Position numbers and translations under genes: made by a program. From Adenanthera pavonina (taxonomy: Eukaryota > Streptophyta > Magnoliopsida > Fabales > Fabaceae), in the NCBI GenBank assembly GCA_026686845.1, contig JAIVEN010000008.1, positions 34,042,501 through 34,106,500 on the forward strand: DNA of 64,000 nucleotides, written 5' to 3'. Shown here piece by piece: positions 12,271-23,329 of the stretch. Position 1 is the first letter of the stretch; each line of letters opens with the position of its first letter. A model generated the notes under the pieces. The model had not been told where the DNA came from. It did no database searches and saw only the letters and a list, made by a program, of their open reading frames with translations.

Positions 12271-13355
12271 GTACTATATGGATATTGGTTTCATGTTTTA
12301 GTTTGGTCTATGTATCACATCTATCATTATCATTGTATAAGGTATACAATTATAATATTTTTATATTCCTTATATTACAATGTTTTTTTCTATATATATT
12401 ACAATGTTAAATTTAATTTTAAATATGGCTTTATTGATGGACTCCATGCAACGCATATGTACTATACTAGTTTATTATTAGTAGCAGAGTTGAACCTATC
12501 ATGGGGAAATCAATATTGATAGCTAAATTGCTATAAATAGCACTAATGTTATTAAACCCAATTAATTAAAGTACTAATTTAAGGTTTAAAGATTTAATGG
12601 TGGTTAAATCATAATCAAATATAGTAATAAAATCAATATATTTTTTATTTTACATGTTACAAATTATAAAGAAAATAAAAAACTATTATTAATAAGTTTC
12701 ATAACTTAATATTAAAATCTAAATAAGTTGATATTCATCCATAATCACACTTTAAATTTAAAATAATCAACTAGTTATCTATTATTTATCATGTAAACTT
12801 ATCATTATTAATAATTTTATATCATAATAATACTTATATAATATTATAATATGGATAAAAAATTTATTAAAAAAATTTCATTTAATACTAAAATAATATT
12901 TTATTTTAAATTTAAAATAAAAAATTTAAAAAAAATTAACTAGTTCAATCGGTTTATGACCAGTTTTACCGGTCAAATTAGCTGGTTGAATCCAGTTCTA
13001 ATAATCCTAGTTAGTACATGCTGAATTACTCTAACTTACACTAGCAAGTGTCATCTTAGTTTTTTATTCAAGTGAAATTCATGAAGAGCCACTACAACAT
13101 AATGCATGATATAAAGTTTCATATATGGTTCCCTAAATGTTTGCTATTCTATTTTTTTGATAAAATTTTGCAACTTAATCTTTAATATAAAATATAGAAT
13201 TTATAACAAGTAGTATTATTTATAAATCATATACTAGTGAAACTCAATTCTAAGGCTAAGTGCAAAGTATAAGAAAAATATATAACTTTCTTGGGAAAAA
13301 ATCAATTCAGCAAAAAAAAAATCTAGGTCCAAACTCCAATGACACTAAATTTAAA
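12271..13355. other. AT-rich sequence downstream of the Helitron; 3' end not found
   Basis: No gene is seen. I looked for the Helitron 3' signature (short hairpin then CTAG followed by T). There are CTAG words near 12470 and 13010, but no convincing GC-rich hairpin sits just before them. A CGGTTTATGACCAGTTTTACCGG-like passage near 12948-12972 is a short inverted arrangement of unknown origin. Confidence 0.45.
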
Positions 13356-13541
13356 AAAGGGAAAATGACAGTTGGGGACCAAAACTTTGAATTAAACATA
13401 GTAAGAGATCTTGCAATTTTTTCAGTAGTAAATACAGAACAAAACAATAGTAAATTCGTGATATTCAGTGATAAAAAAAATTGCAAGATCCCTTACTATA
13501 TTTAATTCAAAGTTCTGGTCCCCAAGTGTCATTTTCCCTTT
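13356..13541. mobile_element. Fold-back MITE-like element, arms about 67 bp
   Basis: The left arm (13356-13422) and right arm (13475-13541) are near-perfect inverted repeats. The left starts AAAGGGAAAATGACA and the right ends TGTCATTTTCCCTTT. The loop is about 52 bp. A transcript would form a long hairpin. I could not identify a clear target-site duplication, so the superfamily (for instance Mutator-like) is not assigned. Confidence 0.8.
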
Positions 13542-13579
13542 GAAAAATTATAATTTTAGTAAAATTATAATAATAAATA

Positions 13580-13835
13580 CTCCCTCTAATCTTTAATATG
13601 AAACCATTTTAATCGAATTACGTAAATTAACGATGAGAGTTTAAATTATTTAATTATATAAGTTTTCTAAAAATCAAGACACTTTATCAAAATTATCTTT
13701 ATTTAATCTCTCTCTTTTTTTTAATGAATTAAATATGAACATTTTTTCAAGTATGTAATAAATACTACTACATATTCTGAAAATGATATTATATTTAAAA
13801 TTAATAAAAAATACCCTATATTTAGAATGGAAGTG
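13580..13835 (-). mobile_element. Stowaway-like MITE, subfamily 1, reverse copy
   Basis: The left end is TA then CTCCCTCTAATC; the right end is GGAAGTG then TA. Read on the minus strand, the interior matches the copies at 23075-23329 and 44433-44690, including an ATTAAATAAAGATAATTTTG-like passage and the ATTCGATTAAAA-like passage near the end. TA flanks and CTCCCTC ends fit Tc1/mariner-derived Stowaway MITEs. Confidence 0.7.
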
Positions 13836-13952
13836 TATACATATATTTACATAAATTTTAATTAAAAGACTTTTAATTAATGTAGGTTAATGAAGCAAAA
13901 AAACTTATGTTAACTTATATGAGGTCACTGTAGTGCGGGTTCTCCCAGCCAG

Positions 13953-14024
13953 GGTTCCATGGTCTAGTGGTCAGGACATTGGACTCTGAATCCAGTAACC
14001 CGAGTTCAAATCTCGGTGGAACCT
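13953..14024 (+). tRNA. tRNA-Gln (anticodon CTG)
   Basis: A 72-nt cloverleaf. The acceptor stem GGTTCCA (13953-13959) pairs with TGGAACC (14017-14023) and the discriminator base is T14024. The anticodon stem TTGGA/TCCAG encloses the loop CTCTGAA with anticodon CTG at 13986-13988, which reads CAG glutamine codons. The A box is around 13960-13970 and the B box (GAGTTCAAATC) is at 14002-14012. There is no intron and the 3' CCA is not encoded, as expected for a nuclear gene. It is intact and probably functional. It sits in the promoter region of the downstream KELP-like gene, on the same strand. Confidence 0.96.
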
Positions 14025-14027
14025 CTC

Positions 14028-14032
14028 TTTTT
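14028..14032 (+). terminator. RNA polymerase III terminator (T5)
   Basis: A run of five T residues starts 4 nt after the tRNA end, the usual Pol III stop signal. Confidence 0.8.
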
Positions 14033-14230
14033 CTTTCCACAAGCATGACTTTAACGTATCGCCGTCGCGGGAAATTATACTTCATTATCTCTTCAAATAT
14101 ACCCTACACTGTCAAATGTCAATAGTTCAATCTTTTTGATTTGACTTTACTATCTTACTGCGGCGAAAATTTTCTCCTTCGTTGGACAAAATTCTTCCCG
14201 AAATTGTACATCTTCGTTTTTCTTTAGCAG

Positions 14231-14239
14231 ATGCATTAA
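14231..14239 (+). promoter_or_regulatory. Minimal upstream ORF (Met-His-stop)
   Basis: ATG CAT TAA lies 21 nt before the start codon at 14261. If the transcript begins upstream of it, ribosomes would meet this two-codon ORF first. The transcription start is not known from the sequence. Confidence 0.4.
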
Positions 14240-14260
14240 TCATTCGTATTGTGCACCGTG

Positions 14261-17200
14261 ATGGAATCAGCAACACGACGGAAAATCAAGGAAACGGTGA
14301 TGGATATACTGAAGAAATCCAACATTGAAGAAACGACGGAGTTCACAATCCGAGTCGCGGCCTCGGAGCTTCTCGGGATCGATCTTTCTGACTCGGAGAA
14401 CAAGTTGTTTGTGAGAAGCATTGTGGAGTCGTATCTGCTCGCTATTGCAGAGGAAGAAGGTGGAAGGGTCACCGCGCCTGAGCCAAGTGCTCCAGAAGAG
14501 ACTAGAGAGGTAGCGCAGGATGAGCCAGAGGCGAAGCCAAATAAGGAGGTCAAAGAGGACTTGGAGCGCATAATCTGCCAGGTGAAACATTTGTTTCCGT
14601 TTATTTTTCTTTTTCTTTTTCTTTTTCTTTTTTTTTTTTCGTTTTCGCTGGTAATTCAAATTTAGTTGGGACCAGTAGGATAGAAAATTTGAAACTTCAT
14701 GTTTTCTTCAATTCTCTATAACCTTCCAGATGCTCTAGATAGATGTTTGTAATGAATCATCTGAAAGCCCTAAATTCTGTGTGTTTCACGAGAAAAGTTT
14801 AGGGAAAGGATGAGGAATATAACTTTTTAGAGCAATTCATGGTATATTTGTTCTAGTTGCCTGTAAATACTTTGGCAGGAACTCTACGCATTAAGGTAGA
14901 GGACTAGTCCTGCATTATGTTTTTTCCTCATTAATGACGGGGAAGAGCCCAAACCTGGGTGCTCTGTTCTGTCCTGCCTGAGCGTGCTAGAATTTGCTGC
15001 AATGTGATAGTTACCTGTGATTAGGGTTCATTTGAAGGGAAAAAGAACTCATGAAAGTAATTAACATTTTGATTTAGTATTTATTTTTTTTTAACTTTAA
15101 TAGTTTTTCTGAAGATATCTTCCCTGCCATTTACTGTGGAAAGCAGAACTTTTAAGTCTGCTTAATTTTTCAAGACATGAACATAGTGGTAGAACAACAA
15201 CTCCAATTTGTTAGCTGCAGTTGTTGATTTGTGTTGTTTTCTAGATGTACTACATTATCTTTCTTTCCTAACAATTGGTCTTAGTAGACGTTGTTTGTTT
15301 CTTCTAGCTATCAAACAAGAGGAATGTGGTGGTTCATGACTTCAGAGGGAAAAGGCTAGTCTCAATTAGGGAATTTTATCAGAAAGATGGAAAACAGCTT
15401 CCTACTGCTAAAGGTAATTACAAATGTTTGCTATCAATTTGGCAATGCTCACTTTTAGTCTTATTATTCCAATTGCATGCATTATCTCCTGCTTGAGTGT
15501 CACATTTCATTATGGTGGGTGGGCGCGTTTCTGGAATTTGCTCCTAGGTATATATAATATTGTCTCAACTACTATAAATGCATAAATTTCTCTAGTACTC
15601 TGCAACGGGGATTGTTCAAGCATAAATTTAAACCTAGAATGTTCTTAGTCAGTGACTTTCTTAACCACATTCATAGAATGTTTATTACTAGGGTTGTGTG
15701 ATTTACAATTCAGATGGCCATTGATATGGATCAGCAGTCAAATTATTCAGTACGAGAATAATTGCTGAAATTGCAGAATGGTGACGTGATTCCCATTTCA
15801 TTTAAGATAGTTTACCTGCAGCAGGTTGCGTTGTTGGGTCCATCTGACTTAATGCAGCCTAACTGCCTACTGAGACTATTGACTACTTCTGCTACTTTTA
15901 ATTAAATGGTAAAAGCATAGAATTTAAGTTAAACAAATGCTATACAACGGGTCAAAAAATGCTGGTCCTTCGGGTTAAAATTATTCAGTCTCCCTCCCAA
16001 CATAATATCAACTGCTCTTTGCTCTTTGGCATTGTGTCTTTTCAACTTTCTTGGCAAGCGGAGGTCTTCTCCTCTGAAGTTTCACACTACAGATCTTTTC
16101 CTCTCAACCTTCACCTCTTTGAGTCTGTGTGTCTTGTTTATATTGGGAAGAGGAGGGGCCCTAGAAAATAGCAATTAGTGCACATTTGTGTATGTTTGGT
16201 GCATTTCCTCAGAGAAATCGACCAATAATCTATCATCATGTCTTTTCTACACACGGAAGTAATAGATGGCTATTCTATAGTAATGGATCAACCTTACTAC
16301 TATTAGTAGAAAAATTATTTGTGGGGATAACAGTAGTAGGTGAATATATAAGAAAACTATCAGATTGACAAATGAAAATTGGATACTAAAATCTTGCTTT
16401 CCATGGTGAACTGGCGAAAGATTAGTTAATTCATCTCTGCCTTGGGAGTTTTGGCTTGAAGGGAATGCATTGAAAGATGCCAAAGAAAATATAAGACATA
16501 GGAAAGCAGCAAATGGGTTGCCAGATCCTTTGCAAAGCCCACATTTCTTTTGGAGCATCACTTGACTAGTCTCACTTTGATGAATTGCTGAGGCTACTTT
16601 TGACTTATATTTGATTTTGTACCATCTATTATTTGTAGTTGTCTGGACTAGTTATTGCACTGGCTTATGTAATAATGACTGGCATGATGGGTTTCATACT
16701 GGTCTAAATTTGTCCCCAACCATTGTTGCATAAATGGCAATAAAATGAATTAGGAAAAGCTACATGGCTAACTTTGAAACTTGGAATGATGAGTTATTGC
16801 ATTTGTAGACCTAAAAATTTGTTCTTTTTAGCCCATGCTTGTACACAACAAACATGCTTTATTTTGTTTTTGTAAAAATCCTATAAGAGATAGAAATGGA
16901 ATGTCAAAGCTTGCAGAGCAACAGAATTTTGTTGAATTCAAGTGATTTCAACTGTTGAGTCAGTGCTCTAGAACAAAAGAGTCAGGACATTTTTTCTTCT
17001 TTTACACTCTACTGGGTGTATTTTGTGTGGGTTTAACTAACAAGTGCATCCAACATTAGATAATCATCATTGCACATTTTAGAAGAGGTAAAGAAATTGG
17101 TGATGATGGGTTTCTCTTCAGCTGCTTGTGAAGCAATTTATGACTGGGAAAAACAAAGGGGTGACACTGTTTGTCTCGATGTCAATTTTGTTTAATGCCC

Positions 17201-18897
17201 TCAATTTTTTCCACTTGAAACAGAGGAAGATGCTAACTTCCAAACAAAGGTGAGGAGGTTGGCATTCCCCTATAAATGGCTCAGTTTTGGTTGGCTAAAC
17301 TGATTTGAACACGTCCGCTATTTCTCTGCTGCTGATTTTAGGCATAAGTTTGTCAACTGAACAATGGTCTGTGTTCAAGAAAAATGTCCCTGCTATAGAC
17401 GAAGCTATTGCAAAGATGGAAGCAAAGATGAGGTCAGTTTACATTGTGAAATTTTGAAATTTGTGCATGAATATTTCTCTGATTTCATATTATATATGAA
17501 TAACCTTTTTGTGTTTGCAAAATGGACTTCCTAATTTCTTAAGTATCAGGAAACTTATTTATAGGTATGAAAAATACATGTTTTGACCTTGAATTCTACA
17601 TATGTTAAACCCAGATATCTTAAAATAGGTTGCCATATGCTTGGAAAGTAAGGATGTTGACTTACCAAATGTCCATTAACTTTGTGGTAGTGTGTAAACT
17701 ATAAAGTAAACTATAGGCATGAATAATGTAGCTCAATTTGTTTAAATTTCTTTTTTCTGCGCACTCAGAGTTTGCTGACTGCAAACTTAATATGACGCCA
17801 TGCCTGTATTTTAATTTGAAAAATGACAAATTCTCCTAGAAACTTGTTTCCCCCTTTTTTTCTGGCCAAAAGAAAAGCATGTAGCTTGATAGCGTCGAAG
17901 TATATGAATAAAGTTACTTCTTAACAGCAATAAAAGTATTCCTTAGTTGGGTTTAACAAGGATTATCTAACCAATATGATGCAGATCTGAGGTTCTTGGT
18001 AAGCAAAATGGAGATGACAGATCTGAGGTTCATGGTAAGCAAAATGGAGATGAGCTGAACTCAGTTCTTGATGCTGCTACTCATGAACCTGTCCCTATTG
18101 AAATCAGCCGTTTTTATGGAAAAAATTACCATTTCTGGGTTCAGCAGATGGAGTCACTCCTAAAGCAACTAAAGATTGCGTATGTGTTGACTGAACTATG
18201 CCCAAATGCTACACCAGGACCACATGCAAGCGCTGAAGAAGTTGCTGAAGCCAGAGCAGCAGAAATGAGGTGGATGAATGATGATTTCACATGTCGACGC
18301 AACATCTTGTGCTATTTATCTGATCATCTATTCAATCAGTATTCAAATAGAAAAATGACTGCTAAAGAACTATGGGAAGAGTTAAAGCTAGTTTATTTGG
18401 ATGAGGAATTCGGAACAAAGAGATCACAAGTAAAAAGGTACATTGAATTTCAGATTGCTGATGAAAAACCCATACTTGAGCAAGTCCAAGAATTGAATAC
18501 CATTGCAGACTCTGTTGTCTCTGCGGGAATGATGATCGATGAAAACTTCCATGTCAGTGTCCTCATCTCCAAGCTTCCCCCATCTTGGAAGGATGTTTGC
18601 AACAAGCTAATGCGTGAGGAGTATCTACCATTTTGGATGTTAATGGAACGCTTGAGGATGGAGGAAGAATCTTGCAATCAAGTCAAACACGGGGCTGAAC
18701 CTTCGATTAATAACACAAGCTATCATGATGTCAGAAAATTTGTTCCAAGAGGAGCAGATATGAAGTTCTCGAGTATGCATGGCCAGAGAAATAAGCCAGA
18801 CATGAATGTCAAGAGTATAGTCTGTTATGTTTGTGGCAAGAAAGGGCATCTTTCCAAAAACTGCTGGAGAAGATTTGACAATCAAGCTAAAGAATAG
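14261..18897 (+). CDS. KELP: KELP-type transcriptional coactivator fused to a Copia-type Gag domain with CCHC zinc knuckle
   Basis: Four exons are inferred: 14261-14581, 15308-15413, 17342-17432 and 17985-18897, all with GT-AG introns and consistent phase, giving 476 residues. Residues about 5-60 are a DEK_C domain and 108-172 a PC4 (p15) single-stranded-DNA-binding domain containing VVVHDFRGKRLVSIREFY and LSTEQWSVFKKNVPAI. Both match the plant RNA polymerase II coactivator KELP, which is about 165 residues in Arabidopsis. After a 12-residue tandem repeat (173-196), residues about 215-400 are a UBN2/retrotran_gag-type domain (RFYGKNYHFW, TAKELWEELKLVYL, FHVSVLISKLPPSWKD). A CX2CX4HX4C zinc knuckle follows (C453, C456, H461, C466). 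The Gag part has no stop, protease or integrase, so it looks domesticated rather than a fresh insertion. The start was chosen at the first ATG that opens the DEK_C domain; the family also begins there. It probably acts in the nucleus on DNA or RNA. I recall, unverified, an Arabidopsis zinc-knuckle gene with a similar layout. The exon structure is inference from homology and splice signals. Confidence 0.87.
14601..14645 (+). repeat. Pyrimidine simple repeat (TTTTTC)n in intron 1
   Basis: About five TTTTTC units ending in a T run lie just after the exon 1 donor. This is simple sequence within the intron. Confidence 0.85.
17983..18054 (+). repeat. 36-bp tandem duplication across the intron 3 acceptor
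   Basis: Unit 1 is 17983-18018 and unit 2 is 18019-18054. They differ at two positions. Each begins with AG preceded by C, so the splice acceptor CAG at 17982-17984 is repeated at 18018-18020. The duplicated peptide is SEV(L/H)GKQNGD(D/E) preceded by Arg. Confidence 0.9.
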
Positions 18898-20419
18898 AAG
18901 AAAATGGGCTCTCTGCACATGGAATTTCACAGGTTAACATGGTTGGTGTAACTGAGTAGATAGCACCCATATTGTGATTTGAATTCCTGAGTCGTCAGAG
19001 ACAGAATGGAAGATGGAAAAGCACGTAGTAGTATTAGAGCAATCTCTGATCTTTTAGAAAGATTTTGAAGTAGATTTAGTGTATAAAAAATGCAGTCAAG
19101 TTGATCATGAAATTACTTTGAAGCATGAGAAGTGGTTTCTAGTTCTACAGGATTATTTAGGTCTGTGTGATCGTGTTTTTCAGCCAATACGTTGCTTAAG
19201 TGGGCAGGTTATGATCTGTATATAGACCTTATCTTGCGGGGCAGGAAGATGTAGGATTCTAATGTTTTGTATATTTTGAGTAGTTTGACTTAGACGGAAA
19301 AACTTCATTTTTCACTTGAATAATACCTGTCCGGATCTGGGGTGATTTTAATTTATGAATACTGGCTATATGCAGCAGGATTGTTTCATGAAGTTTCAAA
19401 CTTAGTGAAAAGATCAATTTCAAGACGTCAAAACAGAGGCGAAAAGAAAAAAAAAGACCATATTGAAAAAATCAATTTGATTTATTTTTGGCTTTGGACG
19501 AAAGTTTGAACATGAATAAAATTTAAAATTAAAAAAAAAAAGAATTAGCCAAAAAAGCCGCTGTTTGATCATATTAGAAGTGGGTTTGAACAGATCAAAT
19601 CTTGACCAGTTCTCTTTTCAGTCCGTTCTATAAAGTTTCAGGCCGATTCTTGATCCGTTGTTCGGTCCAATTTTGACGAAAATGATGTTATCACTTCGTC
19701 TCTTATTACTCTCTTTTTTCAATAGGAATTAAAATTTTCCATGTGAATATATCACGTGACAATGAAAATTAACGATGTAAATTGTTTACTTTTAAAAAAT
19801 AACTTTAGATCGTTTAAATATATTCTGAACAGTTTAGATTTAAAAAAAGTTTAATACCTTTATTTTTTCAATCATTTATTTTTTAAATACAATTTATCTG
19901 ACAAAAATTCGAAGGTTGTCTCATCTTGTTGTATGTTGGTTCTTCTGAATAAATGAATCAAAAGTTGGGTCATTCAACGTGAAAAATCCAAACCTATTTA
20001 TTTAAGGAAGAATGACAAGAAAACAATTAATGAATTTAATTTAATTGATTTAGTAAAATGTTGAGTATTAAATATTTAAATAATTACTTGATGTAAAAAT
20101 TTTATTGGGAGAGATAAAATCTAATTTCTATATTTTAATAGGATCAATCTTTAACGGTTGTTTAAGGATACCATTCATTAAAAAAAAAATTAGTTACTTG
20201 ATGCAACGTTTTCTTTATCCCCAGAAAAAGATGTTTTCACGTGAAAATCTTGATCCACTCGTAAACAGATATCGAAAGTTAAAAAAAGACTGTGATGCCT
20301 AAAGAAATTAAATATTTTTGTTACTTTTTAAATACTAAAATCACACACAAAATTCTCATTAATCTAAAAGAAATAAAAAATCGTCAAGCTCCATGTGATA
20401 TCTAGCCTTACCCTTAATG

Positions 20420-20463
<44 letters not shown>

Positions 20464-23074
20464 GTGAAAAAGCAGGAACACATGAAACATTTATCGTCAT
20501 TTGTCAAATTCAATGCAGTGGGCCCAACCCAATTCAACTTTACAACGAATATATCTATTCATTGGATTATCCCTATCTATCAAATTTATGACTAATTTTT
20601 CTCCACACAAAAAAATAAAAGGAAAGAAAAAAGACATATATATATATATATATAAAAGAATATCCGTTCTTCTCATGGGGTAGGAAATTAATCCGTTTTT
20701 AATGAGCTGCTTGTGGACCCCACAATTTATTTTTGGGTTTCAGTGGATAAGTATGCATCATAAAAAGTTAAAAAAAGAAAGAAAGAGAGAAAGTTAAATG
20801 GCATGATGGGATTATTGAACACCACATGACAAGCTTGCTTGGTCACTTATGTGTCTCCAAAAAGGCTTTTGAGGCAGAGACAAATTCAAAATTGAAACGT
20901 TACAAGTTAGAATTTATTACATGTTTCATTAGTGACACCAAATGTTAATTATAGGCATATTGGACTATTTGAATATACTTAAAAAGCTCAATCATTTTCA
21001 TTCCTCTACTTTTTTACTGTGATTAGCGGCTAAGCAAGCCTCAAAACTCTGGCAGGCCAAGCTTTTAAATGTATATATATGTATGAATTTATATTTGGGA
21101 GAATTACGTATAGGATCCGGTAGAATGAATTAATTACAAAGAAAGATCTTAACTAAAAAAAAAAATTAAAATCTAAAATACTAAGTAGTAAAATTGAGAG
21201 AATGAGTGATAAAGAATCCTATTTTATAATTAATTTACTATGTTAGTCTCTAAATGTATTTCCCCTTTATATTTTGTGTGGGTATGTGTATATATAGTGT
21301 GTTAGGATTGTGGTGAAGCCAATATATGTGCTGATGTGTGGGCTAATCATGACTAGAAAATATGGAAAGAAAAAAATAAAAAAAATAAAAAAAATAAGAA
21401 ATAATCTAAATAAGAAAATATTTAGGTTTTTCTTTTTTTTTTTAGTTTTTTCTTCTTTTATTTTTCTCTAATCCAAATTAAGGTTTAGGGTTTGCACTAT
21501 GGGTTTAATCCCCATTCCCTTCTCTGAGCTAGCTTTCTTCTATGATTTATTTGGATTTTTTTTTCTAGAGGACCTTACCCGTTTCAGACCGAAAAATTAG
21601 ACCAAATATTTTCTTATCATAAAAAAAATGTATATCTTTAATTAAAAAAAATGTATATCACAAAGGTCATGTGGAAATTACACACAAATAGAGACATATA
21701 AAAGAGTTTGAAGTGAATTTCATACATAGTCTCTTGTATTACTTTTTCTTTGAATATATATTATATAAGATACAGACACGTTGTTCCAATACTGTGCATT
21801 TGCAGTTACATTTTGACAATTATTAACTGCATGTCCTGTTTTCTAAAGGCTAATATAATTTTTCTTTGATGGATTTATGATGGTAGGAAATCATAACTTA
21901 AATAATAAATTATATGTATTAAAAATATTGAAATAAAAAAAAAAAGTGATGGCACGCTTGTAAATTTTTAGACTCCATTGGATTACTCAAATTTGTAAAT
22001 TCAGAATTTTGGTTCAAAATTTCTAATGTCTCCACCTTTTTGCTTGTATTTTTTACGGCCTTGACTATATTATTGAATTTGAAAAATTAAATATTATATA
22101 AGTTTATCAAATAATTTAACATTAAATATATAAGAGTTATCAATGTTTAGATAAGAAAAATATCTATCTCAAATAAATTCAGTAGATTTAATATGAATAG
22201 GTCAGAGTTCAATGTAATTTTGAAAAATTGAGAAACTTGATGAAAAATAATGCATAAAAATTGTATCCAATTTTCTAAATTTGGGGGAATGGGTATGACC
22301 AAATATTCAGAGTTTCATCCTTTGTGTAGAATTATTCAAAGTTGACCGCACCGGAAAAAAAAAAGAATTATTCAAAATTCAAGGAGTCAATTCAAAGAAA
22401 TTATTGAAAAGAAAAATCTACACAACGATAGGCAAAAGGTCAGAGATACAAGTCCATGCGAGTTTGACGAGGCTCACCACCAACTCATGTCGTACATCCC
22501 AATGCGTTTTGTACTATTTCGTATTTTCTAGTACTATTATCATTTTTTCTGTTTTAAAATAATTATAACTTTAAAATTTTAATATAATGTTATTTTTATA
22601 AAAATAATTTAGGTAAAATTCAAGTATTATAATATTTTAATAATTTAAACCTTCTAATATTTAAACATTTTAAAATTCAAGTATTAGATACTATTATACT
22701 TTATTATAATTTAAATCTTTTAATATTTTAATAATTTTTCTAATATTAAGTATTTAATTTTAAACAATTTTAAAAATGAATAAAATACTTATCACGGAGT
22801 CATTAATATCTCTCGCTTTTAAAAGCCAACACATGCACCACATGATTCTTGTCATCACAAAAGTCATTGGTTGATACGACCTTAGCACGTGAACGTTTTT
22901 AACAATTCCTATCTCTCTTATTCTGACACGTCACGACGCGTATTTTTGTGGTCACTAGTGGCCAGTGGGACCCACTCAAACAGATACAGTACTATACTCT
23001 GTACAATAGTTTTTTTTATACATTTTTAAAATTTTTAAAATTTCGTAGATTGATTGGCACGCATTTATTTATTA
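18898..23074. other. 3' flank of KELP-like gene, then AT-rich intergenic DNA
   Basis: The first part should be 3' UTR; an AATAAA word occurs near 19515 but the cleavage site is unknown. Beyond about 19600 I see no gene. There is a (TAA)n microsatellite at 20423-20463, AT runs near 20637-20653, and a small ACGT-rich patch at 22887-22931 (CACGTG-like, AACGTT, ACACGTCA) that stands out in the AT-rich background. Confidence 0.55.
20423..20463. repeat. (TAA)n microsatellite, about 13.7 copies
   Basis: An uninterrupted TAA repeat, likely to vary in length between individuals. Confidence 0.95.
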
Positions 23075-23329
23075 CTCCTCCAATTTATATACAAGAGAGT
23101 TTTTTTTTTAATTTTAAATATAAGATTCTTTTATAATATATGAAGTAGTATTTATTATATATTTTTAAAAAATATTTTTATTTAATGTATTCAAAGAGAA
23201 AGAGATTAAATAAGGATAGTTTTGAAATATTGAATTTTTAGAGAAATCGAGATAGTTAATTAATTTTAATTTCAATTTTTAATCCGCATGATTCGATTAA
23301 AAGGGTCTTATATTAAGGATTAGATGGAG
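23075..23329 (+). mobile_element. Stowaway-like MITE, subfamily 1
   Basis: Flanked by TA on both sides. The ends are CTCCTCCAATTTATA and its inverted partner ending TTAGATGGAG. The interior shares long passages with 44433-44690 (for example TAATATATG.AGTAGTATTTAT and AAGAGATTAAATAAGG.TAGTTTTG). It is 255 bp with no coding capacity. Confidence 0.8.

Noticed and set aside
12460..13020. CTAG words as the 3' end of the autonomous Helitron
   Set aside because: No convincing hairpin within about 15 bp upstream of any of them.
14267..14659. Lys-rich minus-strand frame across KELP exon 1 and intron 1
   Set aside because: The Lys run is the reverse of the TTTTTC repeat, and the rest is antisense to the DEK_C exon.
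15959..16561. Open frames on both strands within intron 2 of the KELP-like gene
   Set aside because: No domain, no splice support, and the phase of exons 2 and 3 joins cleanly without them.
18148..18897. A stand-alone retrotransposon Gag gene
   Set aside because: The frame extends upstream through 17985 and joins exon 3 in phase after a valid acceptor; no LTRs, protease or integrase are nearby.
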